The notes: a model not told the origin generated them from the sequence alone. Shown: positions 25,101-35,795, counted from the first letter of the stretch. The stretch is 64,000 nucleotides of DNA from Anomalospiza imberbis (GCF_031753505.1 NC_089683.1:10661831-10725830), one strand, 5' to 3'. Numbers and translations are program-made.

Positions 25101-26035
25101 AGGGTGACAGGTGGGAGGACAGGTTTGTGTTTTAGGCGGCTGATGATTGGTTAGATTAATTTCTTTTCCAGGAGAGGCTCTTGGCTTACAGTGTAAGACA
25201 GAATCTCTGCAGGAATAACTCTGTCAAAGCAGGGTTGTGGTTTTGCATCAAACTGCTCTTTTTTTCCCTCTCAGGGCATGTTCATATTTCTAGAGGTATT
25301 TTAGAGTCCATTTGTACCATAATCACTGAAAGGTTTTCCTCCTCCTCCTTCTCACTCCCCCATCACACCATGGAAGTTTCCAGTTGCATTTCTTTTCTTA
25401 GTTTGCAGTCCATAAGGGAATTACATCTAGGAAAGTAACCGAACCTCTGCTCCTAAGGGGAGGAAAGACCATGAGAATAAACAGAACACACCCCCAGTCA
25501 AAGGTTTGAGTCCCACTCACATTCAGGAGCTCACACCAATGCTCTAGCTGCTCACTGTTCCTACCTTTTGTCTCATATCCATTCTTTTTTCATTGCTATA
25601 GAAATACCCCACATAACAGTTACTAGTACTTAGCCTCACTGGCTGAGGCAAATATTGTAAGATAACTGGTGTAATTTGCGGGGGTCAATTCAAAGTTCTA
25701 TTGCATTTTTAAAAAATTCATTATACCAGTGTTTCTTATCACTATAGGGAATGCATCTAATCGTGTATTAATTGACGTGACTAACATCTGTTTCATGTGG
25801 TTTGTTCTGTTTTGCATCCTCTTCTGAAATGAGAGAATTAAATATTTTGAGTTGGGTGTTCTGGTTTTGGTATTTTACTTTTAAATATAGATGAAATATA
25901 AGAGAGTGAAGAACTGCAGCTTGTGCTCAGAGAGAGGTGACAGCTTTTAATCCCTGTGGGAGTTTGTTTAGCCCTGAGAAAGTTTGTAGTCACACTCTAG
26001 TTTTGTTGTATAAAGCAGCTGCACAAGGGAAGACC
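19153..26035. other. Long unique non-coding interval
   Basis: Almost 7 kb with no recognisable gene, structured RNA or named repeat. Frames of 92-138 codons at 19733-20440 overlap each other in several frames on both strands, which argues against any one being real. A 126-codon minus frame (23814-24194) has no domain. AT-rich runs occur near 22550-22590. Confidence 0.5.
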
Positions 26036-26039
26036 ACGA

Positions 26040-26040
<1 letters not shown>

Positions 26041-26073
<33 letters not shown>
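26041..26073 (+). repeat. 33-base poly(A) tract
   Basis: An uninterrupted run of 33 A, the longest homopolymer in the window. It could be the tail of a retroposed sequence, but the upstream bases (ending ACCACGAC) match no family I recognise, and no target-site duplication of the downstream GTCCTACAC is visible upstream. Confidence 0.9.
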
Positions 26074-26077
<4 letters not shown>

Positions 26078-27525
26078 TACACATTGCACCTAAAAGGTGC
26101 ATGTACCTTTATGTACCTTTTTGGTATGGTTGTATTGGTTGCAACAGTGGTGTGGTGATTGCTTCCAGTTTTTATCAATTCAAGCAAATCCAGATAAACA
26201 AGCTTGTCTCTAAATACTCACAGATTCCTGGGCAAATTCTTGAGCACCAATCCCAAGCAGCTGTGCTGCTACTCAGGACAGAAGCTGGACCTATTTGTGT
26301 ACCTCTCTAGGAGACATCTTTGGATAGTAGGACAGTATGAACCGTGGAGAGGCTGGGGCTGGGTCACAGCATCTCTCTGGGATGCAATGACCAGGAGAAC
26401 AGGTCTGAGGACACCTGAGGTAGAAACCAACACCTTTCTGGGACCAGCTCTGAGATCTGCACATCTCTGTGCTAGCAAACTTCTTCATCCTTCAAAACAG
26501 GGTGGCTTCATGAAAACTGCTTGCTGGGGAAAGCTCCCTGTCAGATTTAATGTGTGACCTGTGACATAGGATGATTTCTGTTTAATTTACTAGTGTGAAA
26601 CAAACCCTAAAGAAACATGGAGTAGCAAAGGGAAATGTCTCTAATTTCCCTTGATTTTGCTCCTGATTTGACAGTGGCATCTCCATATTTTTATATGGGT
26701 TCTTGCTGACCTCAGGCATTGATCCTACATGAATGACATTACTCAGCTCATTCTAGTGTTATCATAAAGGCCTTAAGTCACCACCACTTTTCTTAAACTG
26801 CTTAAGGATTACCAGGGAAATAGCAAAGGTGAGGCAAAACACTGTACTGAAGACTGCTGGAAGGAGAGAAGACTTCTTATTCAACTTGAAGTTGAATTTG
26901 CATTTTTTCCTCAGGGATACTTGAAGCTGAGCACATGCTTTCAAGCAGCTGCTGCTTTGGAAGCTGGTTTGTTCAGTTTAGGATGCAGGTAAAAGTGTTT
27001 TCCTGTAAAGAGAATAATTATATGCTCCCAAACACACAGAAGCATCAGAATTCACAGCATGCTCTTTACAAGGGTAATAAAGTTTTATGTGCATGCACAG
27101 AAGAAACAGTTAGCAGCAAAATACTTAATGCACCCAATTATCCCCCAAAATAAATGGATGAGAAAGAAATTAGCAAAATTTGGCTCACTCCTAATTATTT
27201 AACATTTAAACATTTCTGTTCTTAGCAACAAATTCCCATTTCTGCCACCCATTTCTTGGTACTTTACTTTGTCTGGACTCTTGTAACTGCACTTCAAGCA
27301 GTTAGGAGACTGCCCAATGTCAGTGTGAAGAATAAGGGAAAGGCTTGACATCAATTACAACATTACACACAACATAAAATTTAATGGCTTGAATCAGCCT
27401 TTCATTGCTATTTAAAGCAACCATATATGGTTTTGCTAAGATCCTAAAAATTAAGCAGCTTCTAAAGGTCTAAATTATTCAGCATCATGGGATCTTATGC
27501 TGAGGTTTTTAAAATGTTATTTCAG
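26074..27525. other. Non-coding unique sequence
   Basis: A moderately GC-rich stretch (26310-26520) carries overlapping frames on both strands (up to 117 codons). None has a recognisable domain or splice pair. Confidence 0.5.
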
Positions 27526-27558
27526 TTCTGTGGTATAACTGGGGGGAAAATTTGACAG
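27526..27558 (+). other. Possible 33-nt micro-exon (weak)
   Basis: An AG acceptor after TTTTTAAAATGTTATTTCAG (27506-27525) is followed 33 nt later by a full-consensus donor, CAG|GTAAGT, at 27556-27564. One of the three frames is open across the segment. The acceptor pyrimidine tract is poor. It may be a non-coding RNA exon or coincidence. Confidence 0.12.
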
Positions 27559-29916
27559 GTAAGTGGATTTTTTAAGTAGAGAAGAAATTAATCTCCTGTG
27601 CAAAGGAGAACTCTGTGAGGTAAATTAAAAGAAATACAGTCCATCAGATTCTCCACTGGCTTGCAGTCTTTGCAATTCCTTGGAGAGGAGGCAAACTGAA
27701 GCAGTGAGCCTGCTGGTCCCAGGCCTGGGGAGGAATTTGGCCTATACATTTTTATACATGTTCTTAAATAATCAAGAATCACACTGAGGACTTTCAATGG
27801 CTCAGTGATAAAGTGCTGGTTTTCCACCTTTGTGGCCAGAGTCAGAATTTACGTGGTGGCCTCAGCTTTGTCTCTCACCACCGTGCAGCCATCTCATAAA
27901 ACACTGCTTTCTGCCCAGGGAGAAGGACCTGGCTCCTGCTTGCCTCCGGTAAGGGTGGTCCCGCAGGTCAGGGCTGAGGTCACCCCCAGGGCGGCACAGG
28001 GAAGCCTGCCTGTCCTGCAGCTGCAAATCCTGGACTGTGGAAAAATAAAAGGCTCGGTTTCTAATTTTTTAACTAAATAATCAGATAAAACTTGGTAAAA
28101 AAAGAAACCCTGAAGCTGTTCTAAAGAAAAAAAAAAGAAGCCTTCAGGAGAGCTGCAGACATCTTTTTGGTCAGTGGTCTGTAGTATAATTAAGAAGACA
28201 CTTTGATGACAAATGATATGGTTACAGACCTTGACTATCCCACCTTTAATAAGGGGAGAAAAATATAACCTTTACTTTAGGAATGTTTCACTGATTTTAT
28301 TTACAGTCCATAAAATTTTACTTCTCTGAGCTGCTGTCTGCCAGGAGCAGCTTTAGTTTGGACTGGATGGACAAGGAGGTTTAGTGAGTTTTATTTCACA
28401 GTGTATGAACACTGCTGTTGTTTTTTTGGAAATATTTTTTCCCCAACTGAAGTATAACTGTACCCATGACCTAGGTCACAAACATTTCCTGAAGGGGTTG
28501 TGAAATTTTCCACAGATTCCAATGTTTTCATTGTTGATATTTCCGCCATTTAAAATGTATCTGGTTTTAAATATAGCATTTTGCTTTATCAACACTGGGA
28601 ATCACAGGTAACTTTTATTGACTATATGGAAAAAAATAGCCATCGGGTTTAGCTTACAAGTCTCGGAATGTCTTGGAGAATCTTGGAAAGATTGTGCAAA
28701 AGACAGTCATAACTGCAGGTATTTGACAAGCAGCTTTTTTCCAGAAAAAAAACCTGAGCATCTTTCTTCCTCCCACCCCAGTCCAGGGAGAGAAGCCAAT
28801 CCCCCTTTGCCAAAGGAGACAAGGAGGACTGATATTCCCCAAAAGAGTAAGCAAAGCCTCTTGTGGCACCCAGGGACACTGGTAATGGATAATTGAATTT
28901 CCATTAGATCTCAGGCCAATACACACATGGATACGTATTTTGTGCAAAGCACTTGAAATATAGTCTAATTCCTCATCCAAACATCCCTGCAAGGAGAAGA
29001 CTTGAGTTATCTTTAGTGTATGTGTTGTGATTTGATGGGCAGCGTGAATCAAATCCTGCCACAGAAAATAAACACCAAAAAACAGAAACTGATCCTGAAC
29101 CTTGAGGAAGGAAAACAACGCAGATTAGAAATCTAGCCACAGTGTCATCTGGAAATTACCAGATGTTTTTTACCTGGCACATGTTTGGAATTTAATAAAA
29201 ATAAATGTGAAATGAACTATTTTTATATTTTAAATTAACTAAGAATTAATTTTCATTTAAAAAAATATATTTCTTTACCTTAGTAGTTTAAAAGTTCCCA
29301 AATCTCTTGTTTAATGGACAAAAAAAAAAAACATTTAAAGAAACCATTATCTAGTGTTGAACCTCAAGGCTTTCCAACTGCAGCTGATACACTTTGAGCA
29401 GCCACCAATGATTCAGCCACATATGACATAAAAACCCTAATCAATGCATTTTTACATAAAAAGCAAAAGACTGTGTTTCCCATCATAAAAGGTTATGGTG
29501 TTTACACAAAAGCTGCAGCTAACCTCATAAAACCTTGTTGATTTCCCAGTGGGGTCCTCGGAGGACACTTGGCTGTGTTAAATGACACACTGATTTCCAG
29601 CACCAAAATAACCCTGGTTTCCTTTTGGAAACTGGATGCACAACCCTGTTCTTATCAAGTGGGCCTTTTGATAAGCCCATGCAGAATTCTTTACTGTGAA
29701 ACCTGCCTCTTAAGAACTTCACCGCCAATGGTCTTTTTGTGAAGACAGACAAAACCTCTAGGAGTAAATCACAAAATTAGGAATTTCTGTTATTTTTCTC
29801 TGGGTTTTCTTTGGTGGTAGAGTTTTTTTTCTCTTTTTAAAGGAATGCCTGTCCTGGGAAACTGTTAAATAGGTACAATAAATAATCAGATTTTTAGAAC
29901 AGCTAAAGAGAAAGAG
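27559..29916. other. Non-coding sequence, partly GC-richer
   Basis: 27797-27850 begins with GGCTCAGTGATAAAGTGCTG, reminiscent of a tRNA A-box in tRNA-derived SINEs, but no B-box follows at the right distance. 27880-28030 is GC-rich. 28654-29118 (minus) holds the longest open frame of the window, 154 codons, with no domain and overlapping frames on both strands, so it is not called. 29380-29740 is unique sequence with several GATA-type motifs (TTATCAAG, TTTGATAAG). Confidence 0.45.
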
Positions 29917-29982
29917 AAGAAGAGAAGAGAAGAGAAGAGAAGAGAAGAGAAGAGAAGAGAAGAGAAGAGAAGAGAAGAGAAG
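29917..29982 (+). repeat. (AGAGA)n homopurine microsatellite
   Basis: About twelve tandem AGAGA units from 29921, extended upstream by imperfect GA-rich sequence from 29907. All bases are purines on the plus strand and the array has mirror symmetry, so it can form a triplex (H-DNA). A 98-codon minus frame (29758-30054) across it is an artefact giving repeated Leu-Leu-Phe-Ser-Ser. Confidence 0.92.
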
Positions 29983-31443
29983 CAAAAAAAGAATAAAAAA
30001 TAAGATTAACAGCAAATCTCTCCTTCTGACTCTAATTAATTTTAAATGAGGCATATACTGAGAATTTCTATTTATAAAATCTTTTTACACCAGGCAATTA
30101 AGCAGAATTTTCTCCAAAAACAACAGACAGGCCATATTTTCAGAGGCATGTCAAAGGATTGTTATTCAATAGTTAACATCAAATGTTTGATTTTTCCATA
30201 GGGTGAGTAAAACAGAAGGATGTAAAAAAAATAATAAAAATATGACCAAATTCTCTGTTGTGGCTTAAAATGTTATATAATATTTAAAGTGTTATAAAAC
30301 CTGAAGTCTTATGGTAAAAAATCACTGTTTTAAAAGAAAAAGAACAATAAAAAAAGAAACAATTATTTTCTTTTTTTTTCTTGAATCTTATGAAGTTAAA
30401 CAAACTGAACAAATTAAATTTTTCTAGACAGTTACACCAACTCCAATTAGTTTTTATTCCAGAAGAACTTGCTCCCCTCTCTCCACCATTACTTCTTTAA
30501 AAGCATTTAATATTAGTGTCTAAATTATAATAGGAAAAGTCCTCTTTTTTCCAGCTAACAGGAGCTGAGGAGTGCTTTCTAGGGAGTAAGATCTAGTTAG
30601 ACAAGATCAGAGATTGAAAGATCAAACAAATTGAAAATAAAGACAAATTATGTCGCATCACAGGTCTTAAAATTAAGACAACTCATTGCAAAGAGAGCAG
30701 AGCAGTTAGTTTTAAATTACAGAGAATTTTTTGATTGAGGAGTAGAAAGATAAAATATGTTTGTTGGGAAATCCTCATCTTTAAATATTAAAGGCTTTTA
30801 ATATGTGCTTTTCTTTCCCCTCTTGCTCAATTAAAAATATGTTAATGAAATGTTAAATTCAAGATTTAAACCCACAAGAGTCAGGAAATTCAGAATTAAA
30901 GCTCCTTTGGTAACCCCTATTCTGTTCCCATTGTGCATATTATTTTTTATTATTGGGTCTTTCATTACGTGATCACATAACACTGGGGCAGTCTGACACG
31001 CAAAGAGTGGTATTGAATAAGTGTGGTTTGTTATGGAGGTTAAAGAAATGTCAATGTCACTAAGTAGCCTTGCAAAAATGTAACAACTGCAGTTTTCATA
31101 AAATTACTGCTTTGTTATTAAAAAGCCAATCACTTTGAGTAAACTGTTGCACACAGACACCTTTTTAGTAATGGTATGTGCAAATGCAAATGCAAAAGAA
31201 TAAAAGGAATTTTTTTTTTTATCCAGAGATTGTTCTCAAATAGTATTGGAGAACAAGTCCTGTGTAACTAGATGAAAGGAACTTTCTTTTTTTTATCCTT
31301 TGAAATGGTGGGGGTAATACCAAACCCTGTGAAGGCAAGTGGTCTGGAAGATGAACCACTTTAAATTACAGAAATAGGTTTGGGAAATTATTTTCTACAA
31401 TAATACAGATACTTAAATATATTACCCAAAACTATTTGATAGC
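29983..31443. other. AT-rich non-coding unique sequence
   Basis: Rich in A-runs and AATAAA-like words but with no gene or identifiable repeat. Confidence 0.55.
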
Positions 31444-31676
31444 CTAGAAGTAAGGTGTGAGTCTTGTCGTCTTTTGAGTTTGGAGGATGTTTTCAGAAGT
31501 ACTCTCCTCGTTTCTCTGAACAACTTTTGACTTGGTGATGTAAAACTTCATTACAGACAAAGATCTGAGACTTCTCTCACTCAAGCTTCTACTCATGGAC
31601 AGTAGCATGCCAGTTTCTGTTTGGACATTATCCCATAGATGTGCAAGTTCTGTAGGTCTCAGGTACACTTGCCATC
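31444..31676 (-). other. Possible terminal coding exon, minus strand (weak)
   Basis: On the minus strand an acceptor-like TTTATTTATTTTGTGTGTCT followed by GAG precedes an open frame of about 77 codons ending in TAG at 31444. The translation is not low-complexity: an acidic and aromatic start (WQVYLRPTELAHLWDNVQ), a Ser/Arg/Leu-rich middle (SMSRSLSERSLRSLSVM) and a polar end. No start codon is needed if it is an internal-to-last exon. I do not recognise the protein, and a frame of this length is common by chance here. Confidence 0.15.
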
Positions 31677-32110
31677 CTCAGACACACAAAATAAATAAAA
31701 GTTCATTCATAGCTCCAAAATCTCTCCAAGACCTCAAGTAGGAAATCTTAGTCACATTTCTTTTTCATTTAAAGGCAAAAGAAGTATATTAAGAATTAAA
31801 TGAAGATCCAAATATGCTCTTGTTTTCTGGACAAAACTACACAATTGGTGGAAAAAGTTTTAAAGATGGGCTAGTAGATCCCATCTGAGTGATAGGAGGA
31901 AAGTTCTCCTGTTATGCCTGTGTCTATGGAATGGTACATATGCTTGAGTCAAAAGCACAGGAATACTTTCAGAAGGATGACTTGAGAGATGGAAGACATC
32001 TCAAATGTCTTGTCCAAGTAGGGCATGTGCTACAGCAATGGCAGAGGTGGTTGAAAGGTTTCAAGATTGACATCTGTTGTGGTCAATTGTGTTGTGACAT
32101 CAAGAACATC
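31677..32110. other. Non-coding flank of LTR
   Basis: No gene seen. The motif CATCTGTTGTGGT occurs at about 32071-32083 and again at the LTR edge (32108-32120), about 37 bases apart, which makes the exact left boundary of the LTR uncertain. Confidence 0.45.
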
Positions 32111-32617
32111 TGTTGTGGTTTGTGTTTTATGTTTATTTTATTGAGTTGATTGTCAAATTGTCTGTTCTGTTGTCCCCCATGTTTTTCCCTAATTGATATG
32201 TCCCTAAGTTGTGCCCTCCCTTCCAGCTGTCTCTCAAGGCATTCTCTGCCCTTATTCCCTGCCTATCAAGGCAACCCAGCCCCTTCTTCCCTGCCTATCA
32301 AAGCAACCCGGCCCCTTGTTCTAGAATATTCCTTGCCATTCATTCCCTGGATCAATCCCCCACCAAGACCTCTCTCCTCCTGCTATCCTGGTTGGTTGTT
32401 AGTCCAAAACTCTGCTCGGGTACTACCCTATTGGTTCTCATTTTGTGTACACCTCCCTGTTCTGCTATGCTCTAAAACCCCATGCACAGAGGTTCTCGGG
32501 GCTCTCCCTGACCCAGCCTCTCTGACATCATTAAAGTTCACTGGAACTTCATGACTGGAGAGTCTCCTCTTTCTTTGCCCGTTTCCTGCAGGCTGGAACA
32601 CCTCTCCCATGCTGTCA
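32111..32617 (+). mobile_element. Probable solo LTR of an endogenous retrovirus, plus orientation
   Basis: A block of about 507 bp that is GC-richer than its flanks. It starts TGTTGTGGTTTGTG and plausibly ends ...CATGCTGTCA, giving TG...CA termini. It carries a TATA-like CTCTAAAAC near 32471-32479, then an ATTAAA signal near 32529-32534 before a T/C-rich U5-like end (GAGTCTCCTCTTTCTTTGCC). A tandemly duplicated 32-bp unit (32255-32318) lies in the U3-like part. No viral gene is adjacent. No target-site duplication was found, and the right end touches a CR1 fragment directly. The 134-codon frame at 32150-32554 runs through it and is a non-coding artefact. Boundaries are approximate and the family is not identified. 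Confidence 0.62.
32255..32318 (+). repeat. 32-bp tandem duplication inside LTR
   Basis: Two adjacent 32-bp copies, 32255-32286 and 32287-32318, both starting TTCCCTGCCTATCAA, with three mismatches. Tandem repeats of this size in U3 often act as enhancer repeats in retroviral LTRs. That function is inferred here. Confidence 0.88.
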
Positions 32618-32860
32618 GGCTGAGAGAGCTGGGGTCATTCAGGCTGAGAGAGTTGGGGTCGTCCAGCCTGGAGGAGAGTGAGTTCTGGGGAGACCTTAGA
32701 ACACCTTCAAGTAAGAACAGGATGGGAACATTTACAAGACCATGGAGTCACAGGACAAGGAGGAATGGCTTTAAACCGACAGAGAGCCGATTAGATTAGA
32801 TGTTAGGAAGTATAAAAAAAAAATAAAATAAAAACTTTTTGCTGATTAGTGAACTGATCC
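32617..32860 (+). mobile_element. CR1 LINE fragment with internal duplication, plus orientation
   Basis: The CR1 motif order is clear: GGCTGAGAGAGTTGGGGTC, GTCCAGCCTGGAGGAGAG, TCACAGGACAAGGAGGAATG, GGCTTTAAACCGACAGAGAG and GATTAGATTAGATGTTAGGA, ending in an A-rich tract (32812-32835). The first 24 bases (32617-32640) are tandemly repeated at 32641-32664 with three mismatches. The CR1 is truncated at its 5' end exactly where the LTR stops, and also lacks the CR1 3' end (GGTTGCCCAG and beyond). Confidence 0.85.
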
Positions 32861-34076
32861 AGCTCATTAAGTGGTCAAGTAAGGGCAGGAGCTGGTGTGC
32901 TGGCATGGAATATACAGTAGGGAGGAACTCTTTGGGATATTTACACTTAGTGGCAAAAGAAAATAAAGTGGTAGAATCTTCTTTGTACTGATGCGGAAAT
33001 TGAGACAGCTGCTGGAGGGTAACTTTAACATATCTCAGGTTTAATAAGAAAGGTGCAGCCCTTCAGACTGCAAACAGCCTGTGAACACAGTCCAGGCAGG
33101 TCAGGTAGAGCCTGCTTTTTGAGGCCCTAATTGCCCTTTCCTCCTGCAGAACAATAATGAAAAGCCTGAGGTAAAGACGTCTTAGGGGAAATGTCCTGTA
33201 AGTTTAAAAATAAAATGGGGGAACAAAACAACAAAAGGAATTGTTGATAGTCTCTACTCTCCATCCTGTCTGGCAACCCCCTTTATGGTCAGCCTTATGG
33301 TCCTGTCAGTCAGGAAATCAGAATTAAATTCTGCCAATCACAGCTAGGAAATAAATGCTGTCCAATCCCATGAGCCTTTTCTTCTGCAATGTGCCTACCT
33401 AGTCATCAAAGCCATTTCCAGCTGTTTTTGTCTTTTCCTGCATGCTGAATGTGGCTGATGTGTATTCAGTTCATTTTCAGAGAGAAGCTGGCTGCTAAAT
33501 GCATGGTGTTTAGGGCTGCTGATGAAGGGGATGAGAGGAGAGAAGTGTACAACAGGATTACACATGGTCATCCTGTTTATTAGTGCCCTCTCAGCTCCCA
33601 TCCTGTGTCCTGGCCAGAGCCCCTCTGGGAAGGTCACCTGGAGGACTCCAGTCCCTTCTCTTGCTTTGAAGTTCCCCCTGGGAGGAAGTGGGTGGGCTGG
33701 GATTTGTGCATTACCCAAGACTGAAGGATGTTAAACTCTGGAAAGTGAAGCCATATCTCAAGTTAGGGGGATACTGAGGGTGATGGGAGAGGTGGGCACA
33801 ATATTAGACCAAAATCCACAATGAAGAGGAGGAGATCTTCTTGTGTTTCTGTGTATTTCTAAGGCTGTCTGGAAGCTGACACTTTTTGGGAAGTGTAAGC
33901 TAAATGTATTCCCCTACATTTAGGGACTAAAAGGGATCACATTTTAGAAGAGAACATGTCACCTCCAAGATAATTACCCTGCAGTCTAAGAGATCCTTTC
34001 TTTCCAGAAGTGACAAGTGACTTCTCTTTGAGGCTCCCTATTTTCTCTTTCTCTCTCTCATTTCTTAATATCTTTC
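32861..34076. other. Non-coding unique sequence
   Basis: No supported gene. The 107-codon minus frame (33395-33718) overlaps a 70-codon plus frame and shows no domain. Confidence 0.5.
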
Positions 34077-34152
34077 TCTTTTTTCCCTATTTTTTTTGTT
34101 TGTTTGGTTTTTGTGTTTTTTGTTGTATTTAGGTGTTTTTATTTTGTTTGTT
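34077..34152 (-). repeat. T/G-rich low-complexity tract
   Basis: Irregular T-runs with TTTGTTTGGTTT units. It is the opposite-strand equivalent of the A/C tracts at 11665 and 17612. Confidence 0.7.
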
Positions 34153-34837
34153 TTCCACTTCATTCATGTTTGTGTAAGTTATGGGGAGTAATTACTGACG
34201 GGGCTCAGACCTTTCTAATTAAGTCAACTACAGAACCTAGACTGTGGAGCAGATTTCTGATTTTATCTTAAGTCCATAGATGAAATGGGAGTTTCAGCTC
34301 TTGGAGAAGCAATGATTTCTGCTGGCAGTAAATTATAGAGTTTCATGGAAAGAGATCAGATGTCTTCCTCTTTGCATTGCTTAGTAGGCATTTGTCTTTC
34401 TCAGACTCATGGAACAGGTAAAGCAGTGGAGAAGAGAATACTGCTGACACCTTTTGTCTTTGCAATGCTGTAGGTGAATCAATTCCTGTTAACAAAAGGT
34501 GTCAATCTTCTTTCAGTGGTGTTGGTGTGGCTAGAGAACAGTCTGTATTCTTTCATGAATTTTTAGTTTTGGGGTCTCTTTGATGCAATAGTATTGTGAA
34601 GTCAACAGGATTCTATGCAAGATGACTGCAGACATTTCATCCTGTGGTCTCTTTTTCTTAAGTAAAAAGTTTGTGATTCTCCAGCAATCCTCAGTCTCAT
34701 GCTTGTCTTAGAGGTATCAGGAAATATGTACAAGCCTAAAAAGATGTACGATGTGCTAAATCTATGTTTGTTTCCCCAAAAAGCCATTTCAGTGCTTACT
34801 GTTGACCATCAGGCAAGTAAAGGGAAAGGACATATGT
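34153..34837. other. Non-coding unique sequence
   Basis: Nothing gene-like is recognised. Confidence 0.5.
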
Positions 34838-35010
34838 GTGTGAGAACAGCTACACTGGATCAGACTAAAGGTCCCTTGGCCCAGTGTCTTGGCTCTGACA
34901 AACACTAAGGGAGGTGTCCATAGTCAGCAAAGGTCATGCAGAGATATTTCTGTCTTTTCTCTCCTCCCCCCCAACCTCCAGCAATCTGGGATTTCCTGAG
35001 CATGAGGTAA
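34838..35010 (+). mobile_element. Ancient amniote interspersed repeat fragment
   Basis: The run GTGAGAACAGCTACACTGGA, TCAGACTAAAGGTCC, then GGCCCAGTGTCTTGGCTCTG and GACAAACAC matches the start of a repeat that is very common in turtles and present in birds (remembered as ...tactgggtcagaccaaaggtcc...agcccagtatcc...). The 3' part is degraded. I do not give a family name. Confidence 0.55.
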
Positions 35011-35111
35011 TATCTTGGTGGACCCTAAATTTAATCTGAGTACAATGCCTTTTTAAAATTACTGGTTTCATTTGTATTGCTGCAGCCTGTGAGCAGCCTG
35101 GGCTAGCACAC

Positions 35112-35172
35112 AAGGTGTGTTAGGTGTTACACAAATGTGGGACAGAAGGACCTTCTCTGCCCCAGTAGGACC
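35112..35172 (+). mobile_element. Ancient repeat remnant
   Basis: TAGGTGTTACACAAATGTGG followed by GACAGAAGGACC and CTCTGCCCCAGTAGGA resembles an old amniote repeat with the pattern gctgtacaaa...cagtccctgccccaaagagc. The piece is short, diverged and of uncertain family. Confidence 0.35.
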
Positions 35173-35388
35173 ATGCTGATGGTGAATTTATAGTGCTAGT
35201 ATGTAAAACACATTAAACAATTTTAAGTAGAGTAGGACAAGGCAGCTGTGGTGTATTATTAGTCTTCAACAGCATCAGCACATCAAGTACACACATATTT
35301 TCCATTTTCCTATAGATATCATGGCAGACTTCAACAGAAGAGCCTGAAAGATGCTTCTTGCCAAGGAAGGACATTGCAAAGTTGTGGA

Positions 35389-35795
35389 AGAATCTTTTAG
35401 GTTGGAAAACTCCTCTCAGATCACTGCATCCAGCACCAAACCATGTCCTTCAGCACCACATCTATATGGCTTTTAAATCCCTCCAGGGATGATGATTCAA
35501 CCACTTCCCAGGACAGTCTGTTCCATGGCTTGAAAACCTTACCCGTGAAGAAGACTTTCTTAATTTCTGTCCAATATAAACCTACTCTGGTGAAACTTGA
35601 AGTAATTTCTTCTTCTCCTGTCAGTTGTCACTCTGCACAGGAGATCAACCCCTACCTGGCTACAACCTCCTTTCAGGGACTTGTAGAGAGTGAGAAGGTC
35701 TCCTCTCAACCTCCTTTTCTCCAGTCCAAACATCCTCAGCTCCCTCAGCTCCTTCTTGAAAAACTTGTGTTCCAGACCCTTCACTAGCATTCAGC
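35389..35795 (-). mobile_element. CR1 LINE 3' end, minus orientation, about 400 bp
   Basis: This is the clearest mobile element in the window. From its 3' end (left) the reverse-complement CR1 order is intact: TTTAGGTTGGAAAAC, CATCCAGCACCAAACCATGT, CAGCACCACATCTATATGGC, CCTCCAGGGATGATGATTCA, ACAGTCTGTTCCATGG, GTGAAGAAGACTTTC, TACAACCTCCTTTCAGGGAC, TTGTAGAGAGTGAGAAGGTC, TCCAGTCC, CTCAGCTCCTTCTTGAA and TCCAGACCCTTCACTAGC. The element is 5'-truncated and has no intact open reading frame for reverse transcriptase. The 114-codon plus frame (35443-35787) is antisense to it and not a gene. Confidence 0.95.

Noticed and set aside
27797..27850. tRNA A-box-like GGCTCAGTGATAAAGTGCTG
   Set aside because: No B-box or cloverleaf pairing follows. 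At best it is a decayed SINE head.
28654..29118. Longest open frame in the window (154 codons, minus)
   Set aside because: Its length is about what chance predicts for this amount and composition of DNA. There is no recognisable domain, and other frames on both strands overlap it.
29758..30054. 98-codon minus frame with Leu-Leu-Phe-Ser-Ser repeats
   Set aside because: Translation of the (TCTCT)n microsatellite.
32150..32554. 134-codon plus-strand open frame with repeated Pro/Ala-rich units
   Set aside because: Runs through the LTR-like block. The apparent protein repeat comes from the 32-bp DNA duplication, which is not a multiple of three.
35443..35787. 114-codon plus-strand open frame
   Set aside because: Lies entirely inside the reverse-oriented CR1 element, so it is antisense repeat sequence.
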